From Altererythrobacter epoxidivorans (GTDB taxonomy: Bacteria; Pseudomonadota; Alphaproteobacteria; Sphingomonadales; Sphingomonadaceae), in contig NZ_CP012669.1 of the NCBI RefSeq assembly GCF_001281485.1, positions 1,612,001-1,676,000 of the forward strand: a DNA stretch of 64,000 nt, in the 5' to 3' direction. Below are positions 53,603 through 63,550 of this stretch, piece by piece (the first letter of the stretch is position 1; each line of letters begins with the position of its first letter). Under the pieces are notes generated by a model, which worked only from the letters and a program-made list of their open reading frames with translations, was not told the origin of the DNA and ran no database searches. A program made the translations under genes and the position numbers.

Positions 53603-54484
53603 CTACACCACGTATTTGAGGGTTTGACCGCTTGCCCCGATTGCAAATGAGCATTCGGGCATGTGGTCGCCATCCACCTGCACGGGCGTGACGCAGCGAT
53701 CGAATACGACGCGGCGCACGCTGCGTATTTCGACGAAAGCGAACCGATCAACGGAAATGCGCAGCATGGCAGCGAGGCTGAATGCGAGCATCCCCAGCCG
53801 TGTCGACCGTCGCAGCGTGATCAGTTCGATCGAATCTTCGCCCAGCGCTGCCTTCGGACTCAACCGGAACGGCCCGGCGTACAATGCGCCGTGCGATGCG
53901 ATGACGGCCTCTGCCTCGCATGCGAAGCCGGTGCCATCGCTCAACTCGCCGCTAATCGTTATGACATTGCGCGGCCAGTCGCGCATCTGTTGCAGCATGG
54001 CGAGGACATAGGCGTATCTGCCGATGCGCTTCTTCATCGCTCCGGACACACGCGCAACGGCGTGACTGTCGGGCCCGATGCTGAGGCAGGATACGATCGG
54101 CATACTGCCCAGCGAATAAAGCGGGGAATGAAGCCAGCCTTCCGCTCCCTTGGCGAAACCATCGGCGATCCTTCGTGCGAAGGCCCTGGGATCGGTCGGG
54201 TAATCGAGTTCCCTCGCAACGAGGTTGATCGTGCCTGCACGCGCTATGCAAAGCGGCGTGTCCCCGGCCCGGTCGCCCAGCGACTGGACCGTGTCGCGCA
54301 AGGTGCCGTCGCCCCCGTGGACGCAAATCAGGTCTGCGCTGCCTGACAGACGCACACCTTCCGCCTCTGTCGGAATGGGCGTTACATCGAATCCGACCTC
54401 TTCCAGCGCGGTCACGAAACCACGCATCACGGGCTCGCGAAAACTGCCCGATACCGGATTGTAGACGAAGTCGACCCTTGCCAT
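53603..54484 (-). CDS. Diacylglycerol/lipid kinase family protein
   Basis: This 293-residue protein has the DAGK catalytic motif VHGGDGTLRD (about 55-64) after the YNPVSGS start. The remainder is a beta-rich C-terminal domain. Family members phosphorylate diacylglycerol, sphingosine-type lipids or ceramide. In a sphingomonad, where glycosphingolipids replace much LPS, a lipid kinase is of interest, but the substrate cannot be read here. It is divergent from the M16 protease gene. Confidence 0.88.
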   Translation of the reverse strand: MARVDFVYNPVSGSFREPVMRGFVTALEEVGFDVTPIPTEAEGVRLSGSADLICVHGGDGTLRDTVQSLGDRAGDTPLCIARAGTINLVARELDYPTDPRAFARRIADGFAKGAEGWLHSPLYSLGSMPIVSCLSIGPDSHAVARVSGAMKKRIGRYAYVLAMLQQMRDWPRNVITISGELSDGTGFACEAEAVIASHGALYAGPFRLSPKAALGEDSIELITLRRSTRLGMLAFSLAAMLRISVDRFAFVEIRSVRRVVFDRCVTPVQVDGDHMPECSFAIGASGQTLKYVV

Positions 54485-54587
54485 GCTGCGCCTTCTAGCG
54501 TTCGGTCACGGCCAGAACCATTGGTATGTGACGGAAAACCACATTCATCCGATTGTCACTGCTTGCGCATTAAGGCAGCAATCGATC

Positions 54588-57440
54588 ATGACACGATTTG
54601 CCCTGCCCTTTGCCGCCTTCCTGCTGTGTTCGACTGCGCTTGCCGCACAGGAAGGTGAGGAAGCGACCACAGGCTGGAATCCCGCCGACTGGGAAATCGA
54701 GCAGACCGACATTGCGGTGGATCCGGGATATTCGTTCGGACGCCTTGCCAATGGCATGCGCTATATCCTCCGGCAGAACAGCACACCGGAAGACACCGCT
54801 CTCGTCAGGTTGCACATCGGTTCGGGTTCTCTCGACGAACGCGACGACGAACGCGGGCTCGCGCATTTCCTCGAGCACATGGCCTTCAACGGATCGAAGC
54901 GTGTGCCCGAAGGCGAAATGGTCAAGCTGCTGGAACGCGAAGGCCTGGCGTTCGGAGCGGACACCAACGCGTCGACCAATTTCGAGACCACGGTTTACAA
55001 GCTCAACCTGCCACGAAACGACGAAGCGCTACTGGATACGGCGCTGATGCTGATGCGCGAAACGGCAGGCGAGTTAACCATCGCCCAGGATGCTGTCGAG
55101 CGCGAACGAGGCGTGATCCTGGCCGAACGGCGCGATCGAAGGAACTACGCGCTCACGGAGACAGAGGACCGGCTCGCCTTCCTTTCGCCTGGAGCCCGCT
55201 ATGTCGACAGGCTGCCGATCGGAACACTCGAGGTCCTTGAGACGGCAGACGCAGCCCGCCTTCGCGCATTTTACGAACGGACCTACGTGCCTGAAAACAC
55301 CGTTCTGGTCATCGTCGGCGATTACCCGGTTGCTGTCATGGAAGCCGCAATCAACACGCACTTTGCCGACTGGGAAGGCGCGGGCGATCCGGTCGAGCCG
55401 GAGACCGGGCCAATCGACATCACGCGCAAGGGCGAAACCGATATCTACGTCGATCCTGCCCTGTCGGAGCGGGTGACCGTCACCAGCTTTGGCCCGTGGG
55501 AGGAACGCCCCGACACCTCCGACATGCGCCAGGCTAACCTCGTCCGCCAGATCGGATATGGCGTCATCAACCGCAGGCTCGAAAAGGTCGCGCGGCAGGC
55601 CGACGCACCGTTCAGGGGTGCGGGATTCGGCGTAGGCGATGTTTTCGAGGACGGCCGAATGACCAATCTCGTTATAGATACCGCCGATGGAGAATGGCAG
55701 AAGGGGTTGGAGGCAGCGACGCTGGAATTGCGCCGCGCGCTCGAATTCGGTTTTACCGAAGACGAGGTGCGCGAACAGGTCGCAAGGTTGCGCAATTCGA
55801 TAGAGAACGGGGTCAAGAGCAGCGACACGCGCACCAATGGCGCGCTGGTCGGGACGGCACTGAACCTCGTCGATGATGGAACCGTCCCTGCCACTCCGGA
55901 AAGCTCGCTCGAACGTTTCGATTCCTATGCGGATGCGATCACGGCAGAGATGGCACTGGCAGCAGTCAAGGCCGATTGCAGCCCGCTCGACAACCCGCTG
56001 ATCCGGTACCACGGTCGTTCCGCACCGGAAGGCGGCCAGGCGGCCCTGCGCCACGCGTGGCAAGCGGCAGCCGCCGCCCCGGTCGAGCCATTGGCAGCGG
56101 AGCAGGTCCAGTCCTTTGCCTATACCGATTTCGGAACGCCGGGCGTGGTCGTTTCCGAGGAGCGAGACGACCGCTTCGGCTTCCGGCTTATCCGCTTCGA
56201 GAATGGCGTAATGCTCAACCTGAAGCAGACCGACATTCGCAAGGACCGCGTCAGCTTCCGCGTGACCGTGGACGGCGGTACCTTGCTCAATACCGCGGAC
56301 GATCCGCTCAAGACCGCGCTTGTCTCCTCGATGTCTGCAGGCGGACTCGGAAAGCACAGCGAGGATGAACTCGAAACGGTGCTCGCCGGGCACGACGTGC
56401 GCCTCTCCATCGGTGCATCGACCGACGGTTTCAGGATCAGCGGCGGGACGACGCCCGAAGACCTGTTGCTGCAGATGCAACTGGTGACCGCCGGTTTGAC
56501 AGATCCCGGATATCGCGGTGAAGCGATCGAGCGATACCGCCGCAACATCGCTGAATTCTTCGCAAAGCGCGATGCAACGCCTGCAGCCGCCTATGCCAAC
56601 TCGGTTGGATCCATACTCTCCGATGGCGATCCGCGCTTCACCGTGCAGGACCAGGCAGCATACGAAGCGCTCGATTTTGCGAAGCTTGCCAGCGATATCG
56701 GCGACCGTCTGGCGAATGGCGCGATCGAGGTCGCCCTGGTTGGCGATTTCGACGAGGACGCTGCCATTGCGGCTGTCGCCAAAACGCTCGGCGCCTTGCC
56801 GCAACGGGAAGATGCCTTTCAGGAGCGTACCGAAGCCCGCATCCGCACCTTCACCGCAGATCGTTCCACCCGTGTCATCCGCCATTCGGGCGAGGAAGAC
56901 CAGGCATTGGTGCGCATGACATGGCCGACGCGTGACGACAGCGATTTCGCGGAAGTCATGAAGCTCGAAATGCTCGAACGCGTCCTGCGCATCCGGCTCC
57001 AGGAAACATTGCGCGAGGAACTGGGCAAGGCCTACTCCCCTTCCACCGGAAGCGCGCCGTCCAGCACCTATACCGGTTACGGGGTGATGAGCCTCGCCGC
57101 GTCGGTCGATCTTGCGGAGGTGGAGGAAACACGCGCCGCCATCCGCGCGACGCTTGCGAGTCTCCGTGAAAAGCCGGTCGATGCCGATCTTCTCGACCGT
57201 GCCCGAGAGCCGCTGCTCGAAGGGTATGCGAACATGCTCAAATCGCTCGGCGGATGGATGTCGCTTGCCGACCACGCCCAGAGCGAAAACGAGCGGCTGG
57301 ACAGGTATTTCCAAGCAGAACCGATCCTGCGCTCGATCACGGCAGAAGACGTGCAGGAAATGGCGCGACGCTATCTGGTCGAAGGCGAGGAGTTCGAAGT
57401 CCTTGTCCTGCCCGAAACGGCGACGGGGCCGGACGCCTGA
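54588..57440 (+). CDS. Exported M16 (pitrilysin-type) zinc metallopeptidase
   Basis: This 950-residue protein has a signal peptide (FALPFAAFLLCSTALA) and two M16 halves. The inverted zinc motif HFLEH is at residues 93-97, with the distal glutamate region in NFETTVYKLNLP. The C-terminal half (from about 530) is the inactive M16 copy (GFRLIRFENGVMLNLKQTDI). Such enzymes degrade short peptides in the periplasm. I chose ATG 54588 because it starts a proper signal peptide. It is convergent with the TonB receptor gene. Confidence 0.92.
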   Translation: MTRFALPFAAFLLCSTALAAQEGEEATTGWNPADWEIEQTDIAVDPGYSFGRLANGMRYILRQNSTPEDTALVRLHIGSGSLDERDDERGLAHFLEHMAFNGSKRVPEGEMVKLLEREGLAFGADTNASTNFETTVYKLNLPRNDEALLDTALMLMRETAGELTIAQDAVERERGVILAERRDRRNYALTETEDRLAFLSPGARYVDRLPIGTLEVLETADAARLRAFYERTYVPENTVLVIVGDYPVAVMEAAINTHFADWEGAGDPVEPETGPIDITRKGETDIYVDPALSERVTVTSFGPWEERPDTSDMRQANLVRQIGYGVINRRLEKVARQADAPFRGAGFGVGDVFEDGRMTNLVIDTADGEWQKGLEAATLELRRALEFGFTEDEVREQVARLRNSIENGVKSSDTRTNGALVGTALNLVDDGTVPATPESSLERFDSYADAITAEMALAAVKADCSPLDNPLIRYHGRSAPEGGQAALRHAWQAAAAAPVEPLAAEQVQSFAYTDFGTPGVVVSEERDDRFGFRLIRFENGVMLNLKQTDIRKDRVSFRVTVDGGTLLNTADDPLKTALVSSMSAGGLGKHSEDELETVLAGHDVRLSIGASTDGFRISGGTTPEDLLLQMQLVTAGLTDPGYRGEAIERYRRNIAEFFAKRDATPAAAYANSVGSILSDGDPRFTVQDQAAYEALDFAKLASDIGDRLANGAIEVALVGDFDEDAAIAAVAKTLGALPQREDAFQERTEARIRTFTADRSTRVIRHSGEEDQALVRMTWPTRDDSDFAEVMKLEMLERVLRIRLQETLREELGKAYSPSTGSAPSSTYTGYGVMSLAASVDLAEVEETRAAIRATLASLREKPVDADLLDRAREPLLEGYANMLKSLGGWMSLADHAQSENERLDRYFQAEPILRSITAEDVQEMARRYLVEGEEFEVLVLPETATGPDA

Positions 57441-57479
57441 GCGCCCGACCCCGCCTGAATTCGGCTTTCAGCCTCGGGA

Positions 57480-59831
57480 TTACCAGCGAATACCGGCTTC
57501 GACGCCCCAGATGCGCGGTTCGTTGACCATCGCCGTCAGGTTGTTGAAGTCGATACCGCTGACAGCCGAGGTGTCGTTGGTGATGTTGCGAACGAAGCCG
57601 GCCAGTTCGAATGCGTCGGTCTTGTAGCCTACGCGAATGCCGCCTTCGAGCTGGTGAGCGTCCTGGAATTCAACCGATTCATAGAGGAAGAAGTTGATCT
57701 TCGAACGATAGGCCCAGTCGGTGAAAAGATAGACTTCGCCGTCACCCACAGGAACGCCGTAACGAGCGGTCCAGTTGGCGATCCAGCGCGGCGCCTGCGG
57801 CAGGCTGTTGCCATCGATGCTGACGATCGCGGCACTGAACGGCGCTGCATCGACCACCACCGGATCAAGTACGGTACACAGCGAAACATCGGGGAACGTA
57901 TCGACACGGACCGCACCGCAAGCGGCAGTGGTCAGGTTCTTGTCCTGGATTTCGGTGTGGTTGTAGCTCAGGCCGGCGGTCAGCAGCAGGTTGTCGACCG
58001 GTGCGATTTCCGCATCCATTTCGAAACCGTAGCCGCGGACGTTGTCGGCATTGATCAGGCGGTTCGCGTTGACTTCGCCGCCGACAGCGGTGAGCTGCGC
58101 GTCGTTGAGGTCGTAGATGAAGCCGCTCAGGTTGAAGCGTGCGCGGCCATCGAGCAGCGTCGACTTCAAGCCCGCTTCATACGAAGTGATCGTTTCCGAC
58201 TTGCCGACGGTGACACCGTCTTCGAGCGGAGTGGCGGTCGCTGGCGGAAACAGGATGCGGCCCTGGATGCTCGGTGCACGATAGCCGCGAGCGACGCGTG
58301 CGTAGAGGTTCAGGTCCGAAGATGCTTCGTAAACCGCGCTTGCGTCCCACGTGATCGTGTCGTCGCTGACCTTGCGGGTCACCGTGCCGAGCGGGTTCTG
58401 GAGGAACCCGGGGAACTGCGTATCCTTCGAACGGACGACCGTGAAGTCACGCTCGTCGTCGTTGTAGCGGATGCCGCCGGTCACGCTCAGCTGTTCGCTG
58501 AGATCGACCGTGACAGATCCGAATGCGCCGTACGCCTTGCTGTCCTGTTCCTGGCTGACGACGATGTTCACGCCGCCAACGTCGTTGAACGGATCGCCCA
58601 GGGTCGAATAGTTCTCCGACAGGATTTCCAGGTGCTCGTCGAAATAGAAGAAGCCGGCCTGGTAGCTGATCGGGCCGCTGCCATTGCTCGCGATCCGGAA
58701 TTCCTGGGTGAACTGGTCGAGATCGGGGACAGAGTCCCGCGTTTCGGCAGTGAACGGGATATAGCCCGGGCCCGATGGCGGGAAGTCGGCAAAGCCGTAG
58801 CCGCCGTCGACATCGCCGACCGAAGTCGAAGTGCCGTGCCAGTAGCTGGTAACCGAGATCAGCGAGACAGGGCCTACGTCCCAGGTCAGGCGCGCCGAAG
58901 CGTTCTGTGTGTCGAGGCTCTGGTCGTTCTTGCCATCGGTCGAAACTTCACCGCGTGAGAAATTGGCGTTGAGCCCTTCTTCGCCGCGGGTGAAATTGTT
59001 GGCGCGGAACAGGCGTGCGGTACCGTCGAGCTTGCGGAACTGGCCCGTCAGCAGGACTTCGAGGCTGTCCGTCGGATCAGCCTTGGCCTGAAGGCGGAAG
59101 GCCATGTCTTCATAGCCGCCGAATGCGTCCTTCTCGGTGCCCGTCGGCAGCACATTGTCGACGTAATCGTCCTGGCGCTGGTACAGGCCCGAGACGCGAA
59201 GGGCGAAACGGTCACCCATCGGAATGTTGACCGCTGCTTCGCCGTTGATGTTGTTGAAGCGGCCGTAGGCGAGCTTCGCATAACCTTCGGCGTAGTTCTT
59301 CGGCTTCACCGAATCGAACTTGACGATGCCGGCCGGCGTGTTGCGACCGAACAGCGTGCCTTGCGGACCGCGCAGGACTTCGACCTGCTGGAGGTCGAAG
59401 ACCGGGAAGCCCTTGAGGATCGGGTTTTCGAGTACGACATCATCATAGACCAGGCTGACCGGCTGCGACGCGTTGAAATCGAAATCGGTGTTGCCAAGGC
59501 CGCGGATATAGAAACGCGGGAACGTACGACCGAATGAGGATTCGACGACCAGGCTGGGTACGCGGCCCGAAAGAGCGCGAATGTCCTGGCCACCGCTGTT
59601 GATTGCGGCGAGCGCTTCGTCATCGATCGCAGTGACCGAAATCGGAACGTCCTGGATGTTCTGTTCGCGGCGCTGTGCCGTGACGATGATTGCGTCGAGC
59701 GCGCCTTCTTCGGCGGCCTCTGCGGTGGAGGCGTCCTGAGCGAGCGCCGGTGCAGCGCCCAGCGCCAGCGTCGCAGACAGAATCGAGGTGCCAAGCAATG
59801 CCCGGCGCGAAATGGAGAGACGGTTTTTCAT
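57480..59831 (-). CDS. TonB-dependent outer-membrane receptor
   Basis: This 783-residue protein has a signal sequence with a twin-arginine-like start (ISRRALLG before the hydrophobic stretch, ending ALAQ). The region DAIIVTAQRREQNIQDVPISVTAID marks the TonB box and plug entry. The plug follows (GQDIRALSGRVPSLVV ... VEVLRGPQGTLFGRNTPAGIV), and a 22-strand barrel ends in GVEAGIRW with a terminal aromatic. It imports iron chelates, vitamin B12 or carbohydrates by TonB energy. The ligand is unknown, as no linked transport or catabolic genes are present. Confidence 0.94.
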   Translation of the reverse strand: MKNRLSISRRALLGTSILSATLALGAAPALAQDASTAEAAEEGALDAIIVTAQRREQNIQDVPISVTAIDDEALAAINSGGQDIRALSGRVPSLVVESSFGRTFPRFYIRGLGNTDFDFNASQPVSLVYDDVVLENPILKGFPVFDLQQVEVLRGPQGTLFGRNTPAGIVKFDSVKPKNYAEGYAKLAYGRFNNINGEAAVNIPMGDRFALRVSGLYQRQDDYVDNVLPTGTEKDAFGGYEDMAFRLQAKADPTDSLEVLLTGQFRKLDGTARLFRANNFTRGEEGLNANFSRGEVSTDGKNDQSLDTQNASARLTWDVGPVSLISVTSYWHGTSTSVGDVDGGYGFADFPPSGPGYIPFTAETRDSVPDLDQFTQEFRIASNGSGPISYQAGFFYFDEHLEILSENYSTLGDPFNDVGGVNIVVSQEQDSKAYGAFGSVTVDLSEQLSVTGGIRYNDDERDFTVVRSKDTQFPGFLQNPLGTVTRKVSDDTITWDASAVYEASSDLNLYARVARGYRAPSIQGRILFPPATATPLEDGVTVGKSETITSYEAGLKSTLLDGRARFNLSGFIYDLNDAQLTAVGGEVNANRLINADNVRGYGFEMDAEIAPVDNLLLTAGLSYNHTEIQDKNLTTAACGAVRVDTFPDVSLCTVLDPVVVDAAPFSAAIVSIDGNSLPQAPRWIANWTARYGVPVGDGEVYLFTDWAYRSKINFFLYESVEFQDAHQLEGGIRVGYKTDAFELAGFVRNITNDTSAVSGIDFNNLTAMVNEPRIWGVEAGIRW

Positions 59832-60030
59832 GGCTGTGCCCTTGAATGCGCTGCGCGGCAGCGAACGATACGAGAGGCCCACGCCCATGCGCGCTTTTCT
59901 CGTTTTTTGCGAGCCTCCGCCGCCTGAAAACGCCGAAAACACAGGTTTGGAGTGCCGATATGTGACGCCATGTGGCAAAACCGCTACAATTCTTTCACTT
60001 CGGTGACAGTGGGGAATGCACGCAGGGCGA

Positions 60031-60058
60031 TTGCACCGCAGCGCCGCTTCGCTATAGG
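60031..60058 (+). promoter_or_regulatory. Candidate sigma-70 promoter of purS-purQ
   Basis: TTGCAC at 60031-60036 and TATAGG at 60053-60058 are 16 bases apart. Transcription would begin near 60065, leaving a leader of about 33 bases before purS. Both elements are imperfect matches. Confidence 0.4.
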
Positions 60059-60097
60059 CACCGGCCATATCCCTCCTCTCGCGCCGGAGAACCGATC

Positions 60098-60346
60098 ATG
60101 AAAGTCCGCATCCTGGTCCGCCTCAAACCCGGAGTGCTCGACCCGCAGGGCCGTGCAGTCCACCATGCCCTCGAAGGACTCGGTTTTTCGGGCGTCGACG
60201 ATGTGCGTATCGGCCGGATGATCGAGATGGATCTCGCCGACGGCACCAGCGACGAAGACGTCGACAAGATGTGCCGCCAGCTTCTCGCCAATATGGTGAT
60301 CGAAGACTACGCGATCGAGAAAGTGCCCGCAGGGGAGCCCGCCTGA
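60098..60346 (+). CDS. purS: FGAM synthase subunit PurS
   Basis: This 82-residue protein is the small assembly subunit of formylglycinamidine synthase (PurLQS type). It matches Pur[46 protein letters not shown]. Its stop overlaps the purQ start (TGATG). A GGAGA ribosome-binding site precedes the ATG. The catalytic purL gene is not in the window. Confidence 0.95.
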   Translation: MKVRILVRLKPGVLDPQGRAVHHALEGLGFSGVDDVRIGRMIEMDLADGTSDEDVDKMCRQLLANMVIEDYAIEKVPAGEPA

Positions 60347-61023
60347 TGGCTTTCCGCGCCGCAGTCATAACCTTTCCCGGTTCGAACTGCGATCGTGACA
60401 TGGCGGTCGCAATCGAGAAGATTTCGGGCACCGCCCCGATACGCGTTTGGCACGGCGATGCGGAGCTGCCCGACAATCTCGACTTCATCGCCCTGCCCGG
60501 CGGATTTTCCTACGGGGATTACCTGCGTTCGGGTTCGATGGCGGCGAACAGTCCGATCATGCGGTCCGTAGTAGCTGCCGCCGGCAAGGGCGTACCTGTT
60601 CTGGGCGTCTGCAACGGATTTCAGGTCCTGACCGAAGCCGGTCTCCTGCCCGGCGCATTGATGCGCAATGCCAGCCAGAATTTCATCTGCCGCACCGTCC
60701 CGCTCAAGGTCGAAAACAACCAGTCGCTTTTCACTCGTGGATACGAGGCGGGCGAGACGATCCAGATCCCGGTCGCTCATCATGACGGCAATTACTATGC
60801 CGACGATCAAACGCTCGATCGGTTGGAAGGCGATGGCCGCGTGGCGTTCCGCTACCTTGAACCTTGCAACGGTTCGCGGCGGGACATTGCCGGTGTGCTG
60901 AATGCCGCCGGAAATGTGCTCGGCATGATGCCGCACCCCGAACGCGCGATCGAAGACGTGCTGGGAAGCAGCGACGGTGCGAAGCTTTTCGACGGCGCGT
61001 TCAAGGCTTTGATCGAAGCCTGA
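60346..61023 (+). CDS. purQ: FGAM synthase glutaminase subunit PurQ
   Basis: This 225-residue class I glutamine amidotransferase supplies ammonia to PurL. The nucleophile cysteine is in GVCNGFQVL, the catalytic His and Glu are in MMPHPERA, and the start is [13 protein letters not shown] chose ATG 60346, coupled to purS by a one-base overlap; an upstream frame to 60271 would duplicate purS sequence. It is convergent with the GGDEF-EAL gene. Confidence 0.97.
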   Translation: MAFRAAVITFPGSNCDRDMAVAIEKISGTAPIRVWHGDAELPDNLDFIALPGGFSYGDYLRSGSMAANSPIMRSVVAAAGKGVPVLGVCNGFQVLTEAGLLPGALMRNASQNFICRTVPLKVENNQSLFTRGYEAGETIQIPVAHHDGNYYADDQTLDRLEGDGRVAFRYLEPCNGSRRDIAGVLNAAGNVLGMMPHPERAIEDVLGSSDGAKLFDGAFKALIEA

Positions 61024-61044
61024 TCGCTTCGGCCATGCGCCAGG

Positions 61045-63399
61045 TCAGGCGCGCTTGAGTTCCTCGCGAGTGCGGAACAGGCGCCGTGCATCGGCGGCAG
61101 TCATCGGCCTGCCGAAATAGAACCCCTGGATCTTGTCGCAGCCAAGGCGGCGGATCAGTTCGACCTCTTCGGTCGTCTCGGCACCCTCTGCGGTCGTCGT
61201 CATGTCGAGGCTCTGCGCCATCGCGACCACCGCGCGGATAATCGCAAGGCTTTCCGCATTGTGCTGCGCTGCGCCCTTCACGAAAGTGCGATCGACCTTG
61301 ATCGTCGAGAATCGCAGCTTGCGGATGTAGCCGAGCGACGAGTAGCCGGTGCCGAAATCGTCGAGCGCGACCTGGCAGCCGAGCGCGAGCACCTGTTCCA
61401 GCGCTGCGCGTGCAATGCTCGCATCGCGCAGGAAGATGCTTTCCGTAACCTCGATCTCCAGCCGCTCAGGGCGTAGGCCGGTCGCAGCAAGGCAATCGAC
61501 CACTTCGTCGGCGAAGTTATCTTCCAGCAATTGTTCGGGCGACACGTTGACGTTGACCTTGACGTGCTCTGGCCAGTTGCGGGCTTCCTCGCACGCTTCG
61601 CGCATGACCCATTTGCCAATCGGCACGATCAGGCGCGTGTCTTCTGCGATCGGGATGAACTTCCCGGGACTGACGAAGCCGTGCTCCTGGCTGTTCCACC
61701 GGCTCAGTGCTTCGAAGCTGACGATGCTGCCATCCTTCGAACTGACGACAGGCTGGAACTGCAGGGTCAGCTCCTCGCGGTCCAGGGCTTCACGCAGCGA
61801 CAGTTCCAGTTGGCGACGTTCCTCGGCCGATGCGTGAAGGCTGGGAACATAGCCGAAGTGCCCGCCGCGGCCGTTGTCCTTCGCCTTGTAGAGCGCGAGG
61901 TCGGCATTTCGCATCAGTTCTTCGACAGTGGCGCCATCGCGCGGTCCAATGGCCGAACCGACGCTGGCACCCACGTGCAGGGTCTGGTCATCGACGCGGT
62001 AAGGTTTGGAAAGCAGGGTAATGATCTTGTTCGCCACCTCCGACACAACCTTGCGGTTCGAGGCATCGCGGATGACGACCGCGAATTCGTCTCCGCCGAG
62101 GCGGCCGCAAAGCTGGCCGTCGCCCATCAGCGACTGAAGCCGCTGCGACACCTGCGCCAGAAGCTTGTCGCCGACCTGGTGGCCAAGCGAATCGTTGACC
62201 GCCTTGAACCGGTCGAGGTCGATCATGAGGAAGGCGCAACTGCTCTTCCACTGGTCTGCGTGGATCAGCGCCTCGCCCAGCGATTCATTCACCTGCATGC
62301 GATTAGGCAGCGAAGTCAGCGTATCGAAACGGGCAAGGTATGCGATCTTTTCGGAAGATTCGCGCTGCTCGGTAACGTCCGAACCGACGCCCCGGAAACC
62401 CGAGAAATTGCCGTGCTTGTCACGAATGGGTGTGCCGGAAAGCTCCCACCAGCGACGCTCGCCACGGATCTGAACGCGAACCAGCAGGTTGGAGAAGTTC
62501 TCCTGCTGTTTCATGTAGTCGATAAGCTCGTGCATGCTGGGGTGCATCTCTGCAGGCTCGAGGTTCTTGCCGCCGATCAGGTCGAACAGCGGACGGCCTT
62601 CGGCTTCGTCCTGCTGGCGCCCGAGTGCATAAGCGAAGCGCGGCGAAACCGAGCGGACACGGCGCGACGTGTCGATCTGCCACAGCCAGTCGGCCTCGTT
62701 CTCTTCGAACTCGCGCAGGAGCATCGATACGACTTCGTCCTTTTCGCTCACACGCCCTTCGGAAATGCGCGAGGCGAGAGAAGTGCGCGCGATCTCGACC
62801 GATCCGGCAAGCGCGGTCGCCACCATGGCGGCGACAAGCAGGACCATCTCGAAATGACCTTGCAGCAGGAAGCTGATGGCAGATGCCGTTCCGGTGATCA
62901 GGGCAAAAACGAACAGGCCCATCGGAGCAGCGGAATAGAACAGGATCGATGCCGCGATGAGGACGGCGACAGCGCTCCACAGCGTCACTTGCTGGGCCAG
63001 TTCGGCAAATGGTGCGAAGACGAGGATCGCCGCCGCCCAGATGACGCCCGAACCCACCGGGGTCACCAGGTGGCGCTGGAATTCGCGGTTGGACATCCGC
63101 TTGCGTTCTGCATGGACCAGCTTCTGGTCCGCCAGCCCTCCGCGAATGTGCAGCGATGCGAGCGCTGTAAACCACATCAGCAAGCCGACGATGTTGAAGC
63201 TGCCCTGAAAGGTCCAGACCGTAATCAAGCCGAGGATCAGGTGAGCAGCCATGCGAATGCGCGCATGGTGGCCGACTGTCGACAATTGCAGGCCACGCAG
63301 GCGCGTCCAGTCGGTATCGGCACTGTCCGATAGTCCGAGTATTGCCTTGATAGGCATCAATTCCCGTGCGGGTTTTGACGAGGCTGCAGGTCCACTCAC
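61045..63399 (-). CDS. Membrane PAS-GGDEF-EAL cyclic-di-GMP enzyme
   Basis: This 784-residue protein has about five or six membrane helices in residues 45-205. A PAS domain (about 235-345, WLWQIDTSRRVRSVSPRFAYALGR) follows, then a GGDEF domain with an intact RLGGDEF site (about 350-515) and an EAL domain (about 525-775, FEALSRW, DDFGTGYSSLGYI, KVDRTFVKG). Both active-site motifs look complete, so it could make and break cyclic-di-GMP. The start may be GTG 63399 or ATG 63357. Palindromic repeats stand just upstream. Confidence 0.92.
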   Translation of the reverse strand: MSGPAASSKPARELMPIKAILGLSDSADTDWTRLRGLQLSTVGHHARIRMAAHLILGLITVWTFQGSFNIVGLLMWFTALASLHIRGGLADQKLVHAERKRMSNREFQRHLVTPVGSGVIWAAAILVFAPFAELAQQVTLWSAVAVLIAASILFYSAAPMGLFVFALITGTASAISFLLQGHFEMVLLVAAMVATALAGSVEIARTSLASRISEGRVSEKDEVVSMLLREFEENEADWLWQIDTSRRVRSVSPRFAYALGRQQDEAEGRPLFDLIGGKNLEPAEMHPSMHELIDYMKQQENFSNLLVRVQIRGERRWWELSGTPIRDKHGNFSGFRGVGSDVTEQRESSEKIAYLARFDTLTSLPNRMQVNESLGEALIHADQWKSSCAFLMIDLDRFKAVNDSLGHQVGDKLLAQVSQRLQSLMGDGQLCGRLGGDEFAVVIRDASNRKVVSEVANKIITLLSKPYRVDDQTLHVGASVGSAIGPRDGATVEELMRNADLALYKAKDNGRGGHFGYVPSLHASAEERRQLELSLREALDREELTLQFQPVVSSKDGSIVSFEALSRWNSQEHGFVSPGKFIPIAEDTRLIVPIGKWVMREACEEARNWPEHVKVNVNVSPEQLLEDNFADEVVDCLAATGLRPERLEIEVTESIFLRDASIARAALEQVLALGCQVALDDFGTGYSSLGYIRKLRFSTIKVDRTFVKGAAQHNAESLAIIRAVVAMAQSLDMTTTAEGAETTEEVELIRRLGCDKIQGFYFGRPMTAADARRLFRTREELKRA

Positions 63400-63456
63400 G
63401 CCTTCGCAATTAGGTGCGAAAGGTTATCCGGCAGTAAACCAAGCCGCTCAACTGTG

Positions 63457-63511
63457 GTAAATTTCGCTCTAACAGGACCCTGTCTGCGAAATTTCGCAGA
63501 AAAATTTACGC
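63457..63511. promoter_or_regulatory. Palindrome and repeat cluster upstream of the GGDEF-EAL gene
   Basis: TCTGCGAAATTTCGCAGA at 63483-63500 is a perfect 18-base palindrome. AAATTTCGC occurs at 63459-63467 and 63489-63497, exactly 30 bases apart. GTAAATTT (63457-63464) and AAATTTAC (63502-63509) form an outer inverted pair. No T-run follows on either strand, so an operator is more likely than a terminator. Confidence 0.6.
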
Positions 63512-63550
63512 AAATCAGCCTGTCTGCGAGTTGTCACGCCACACAGGGTG

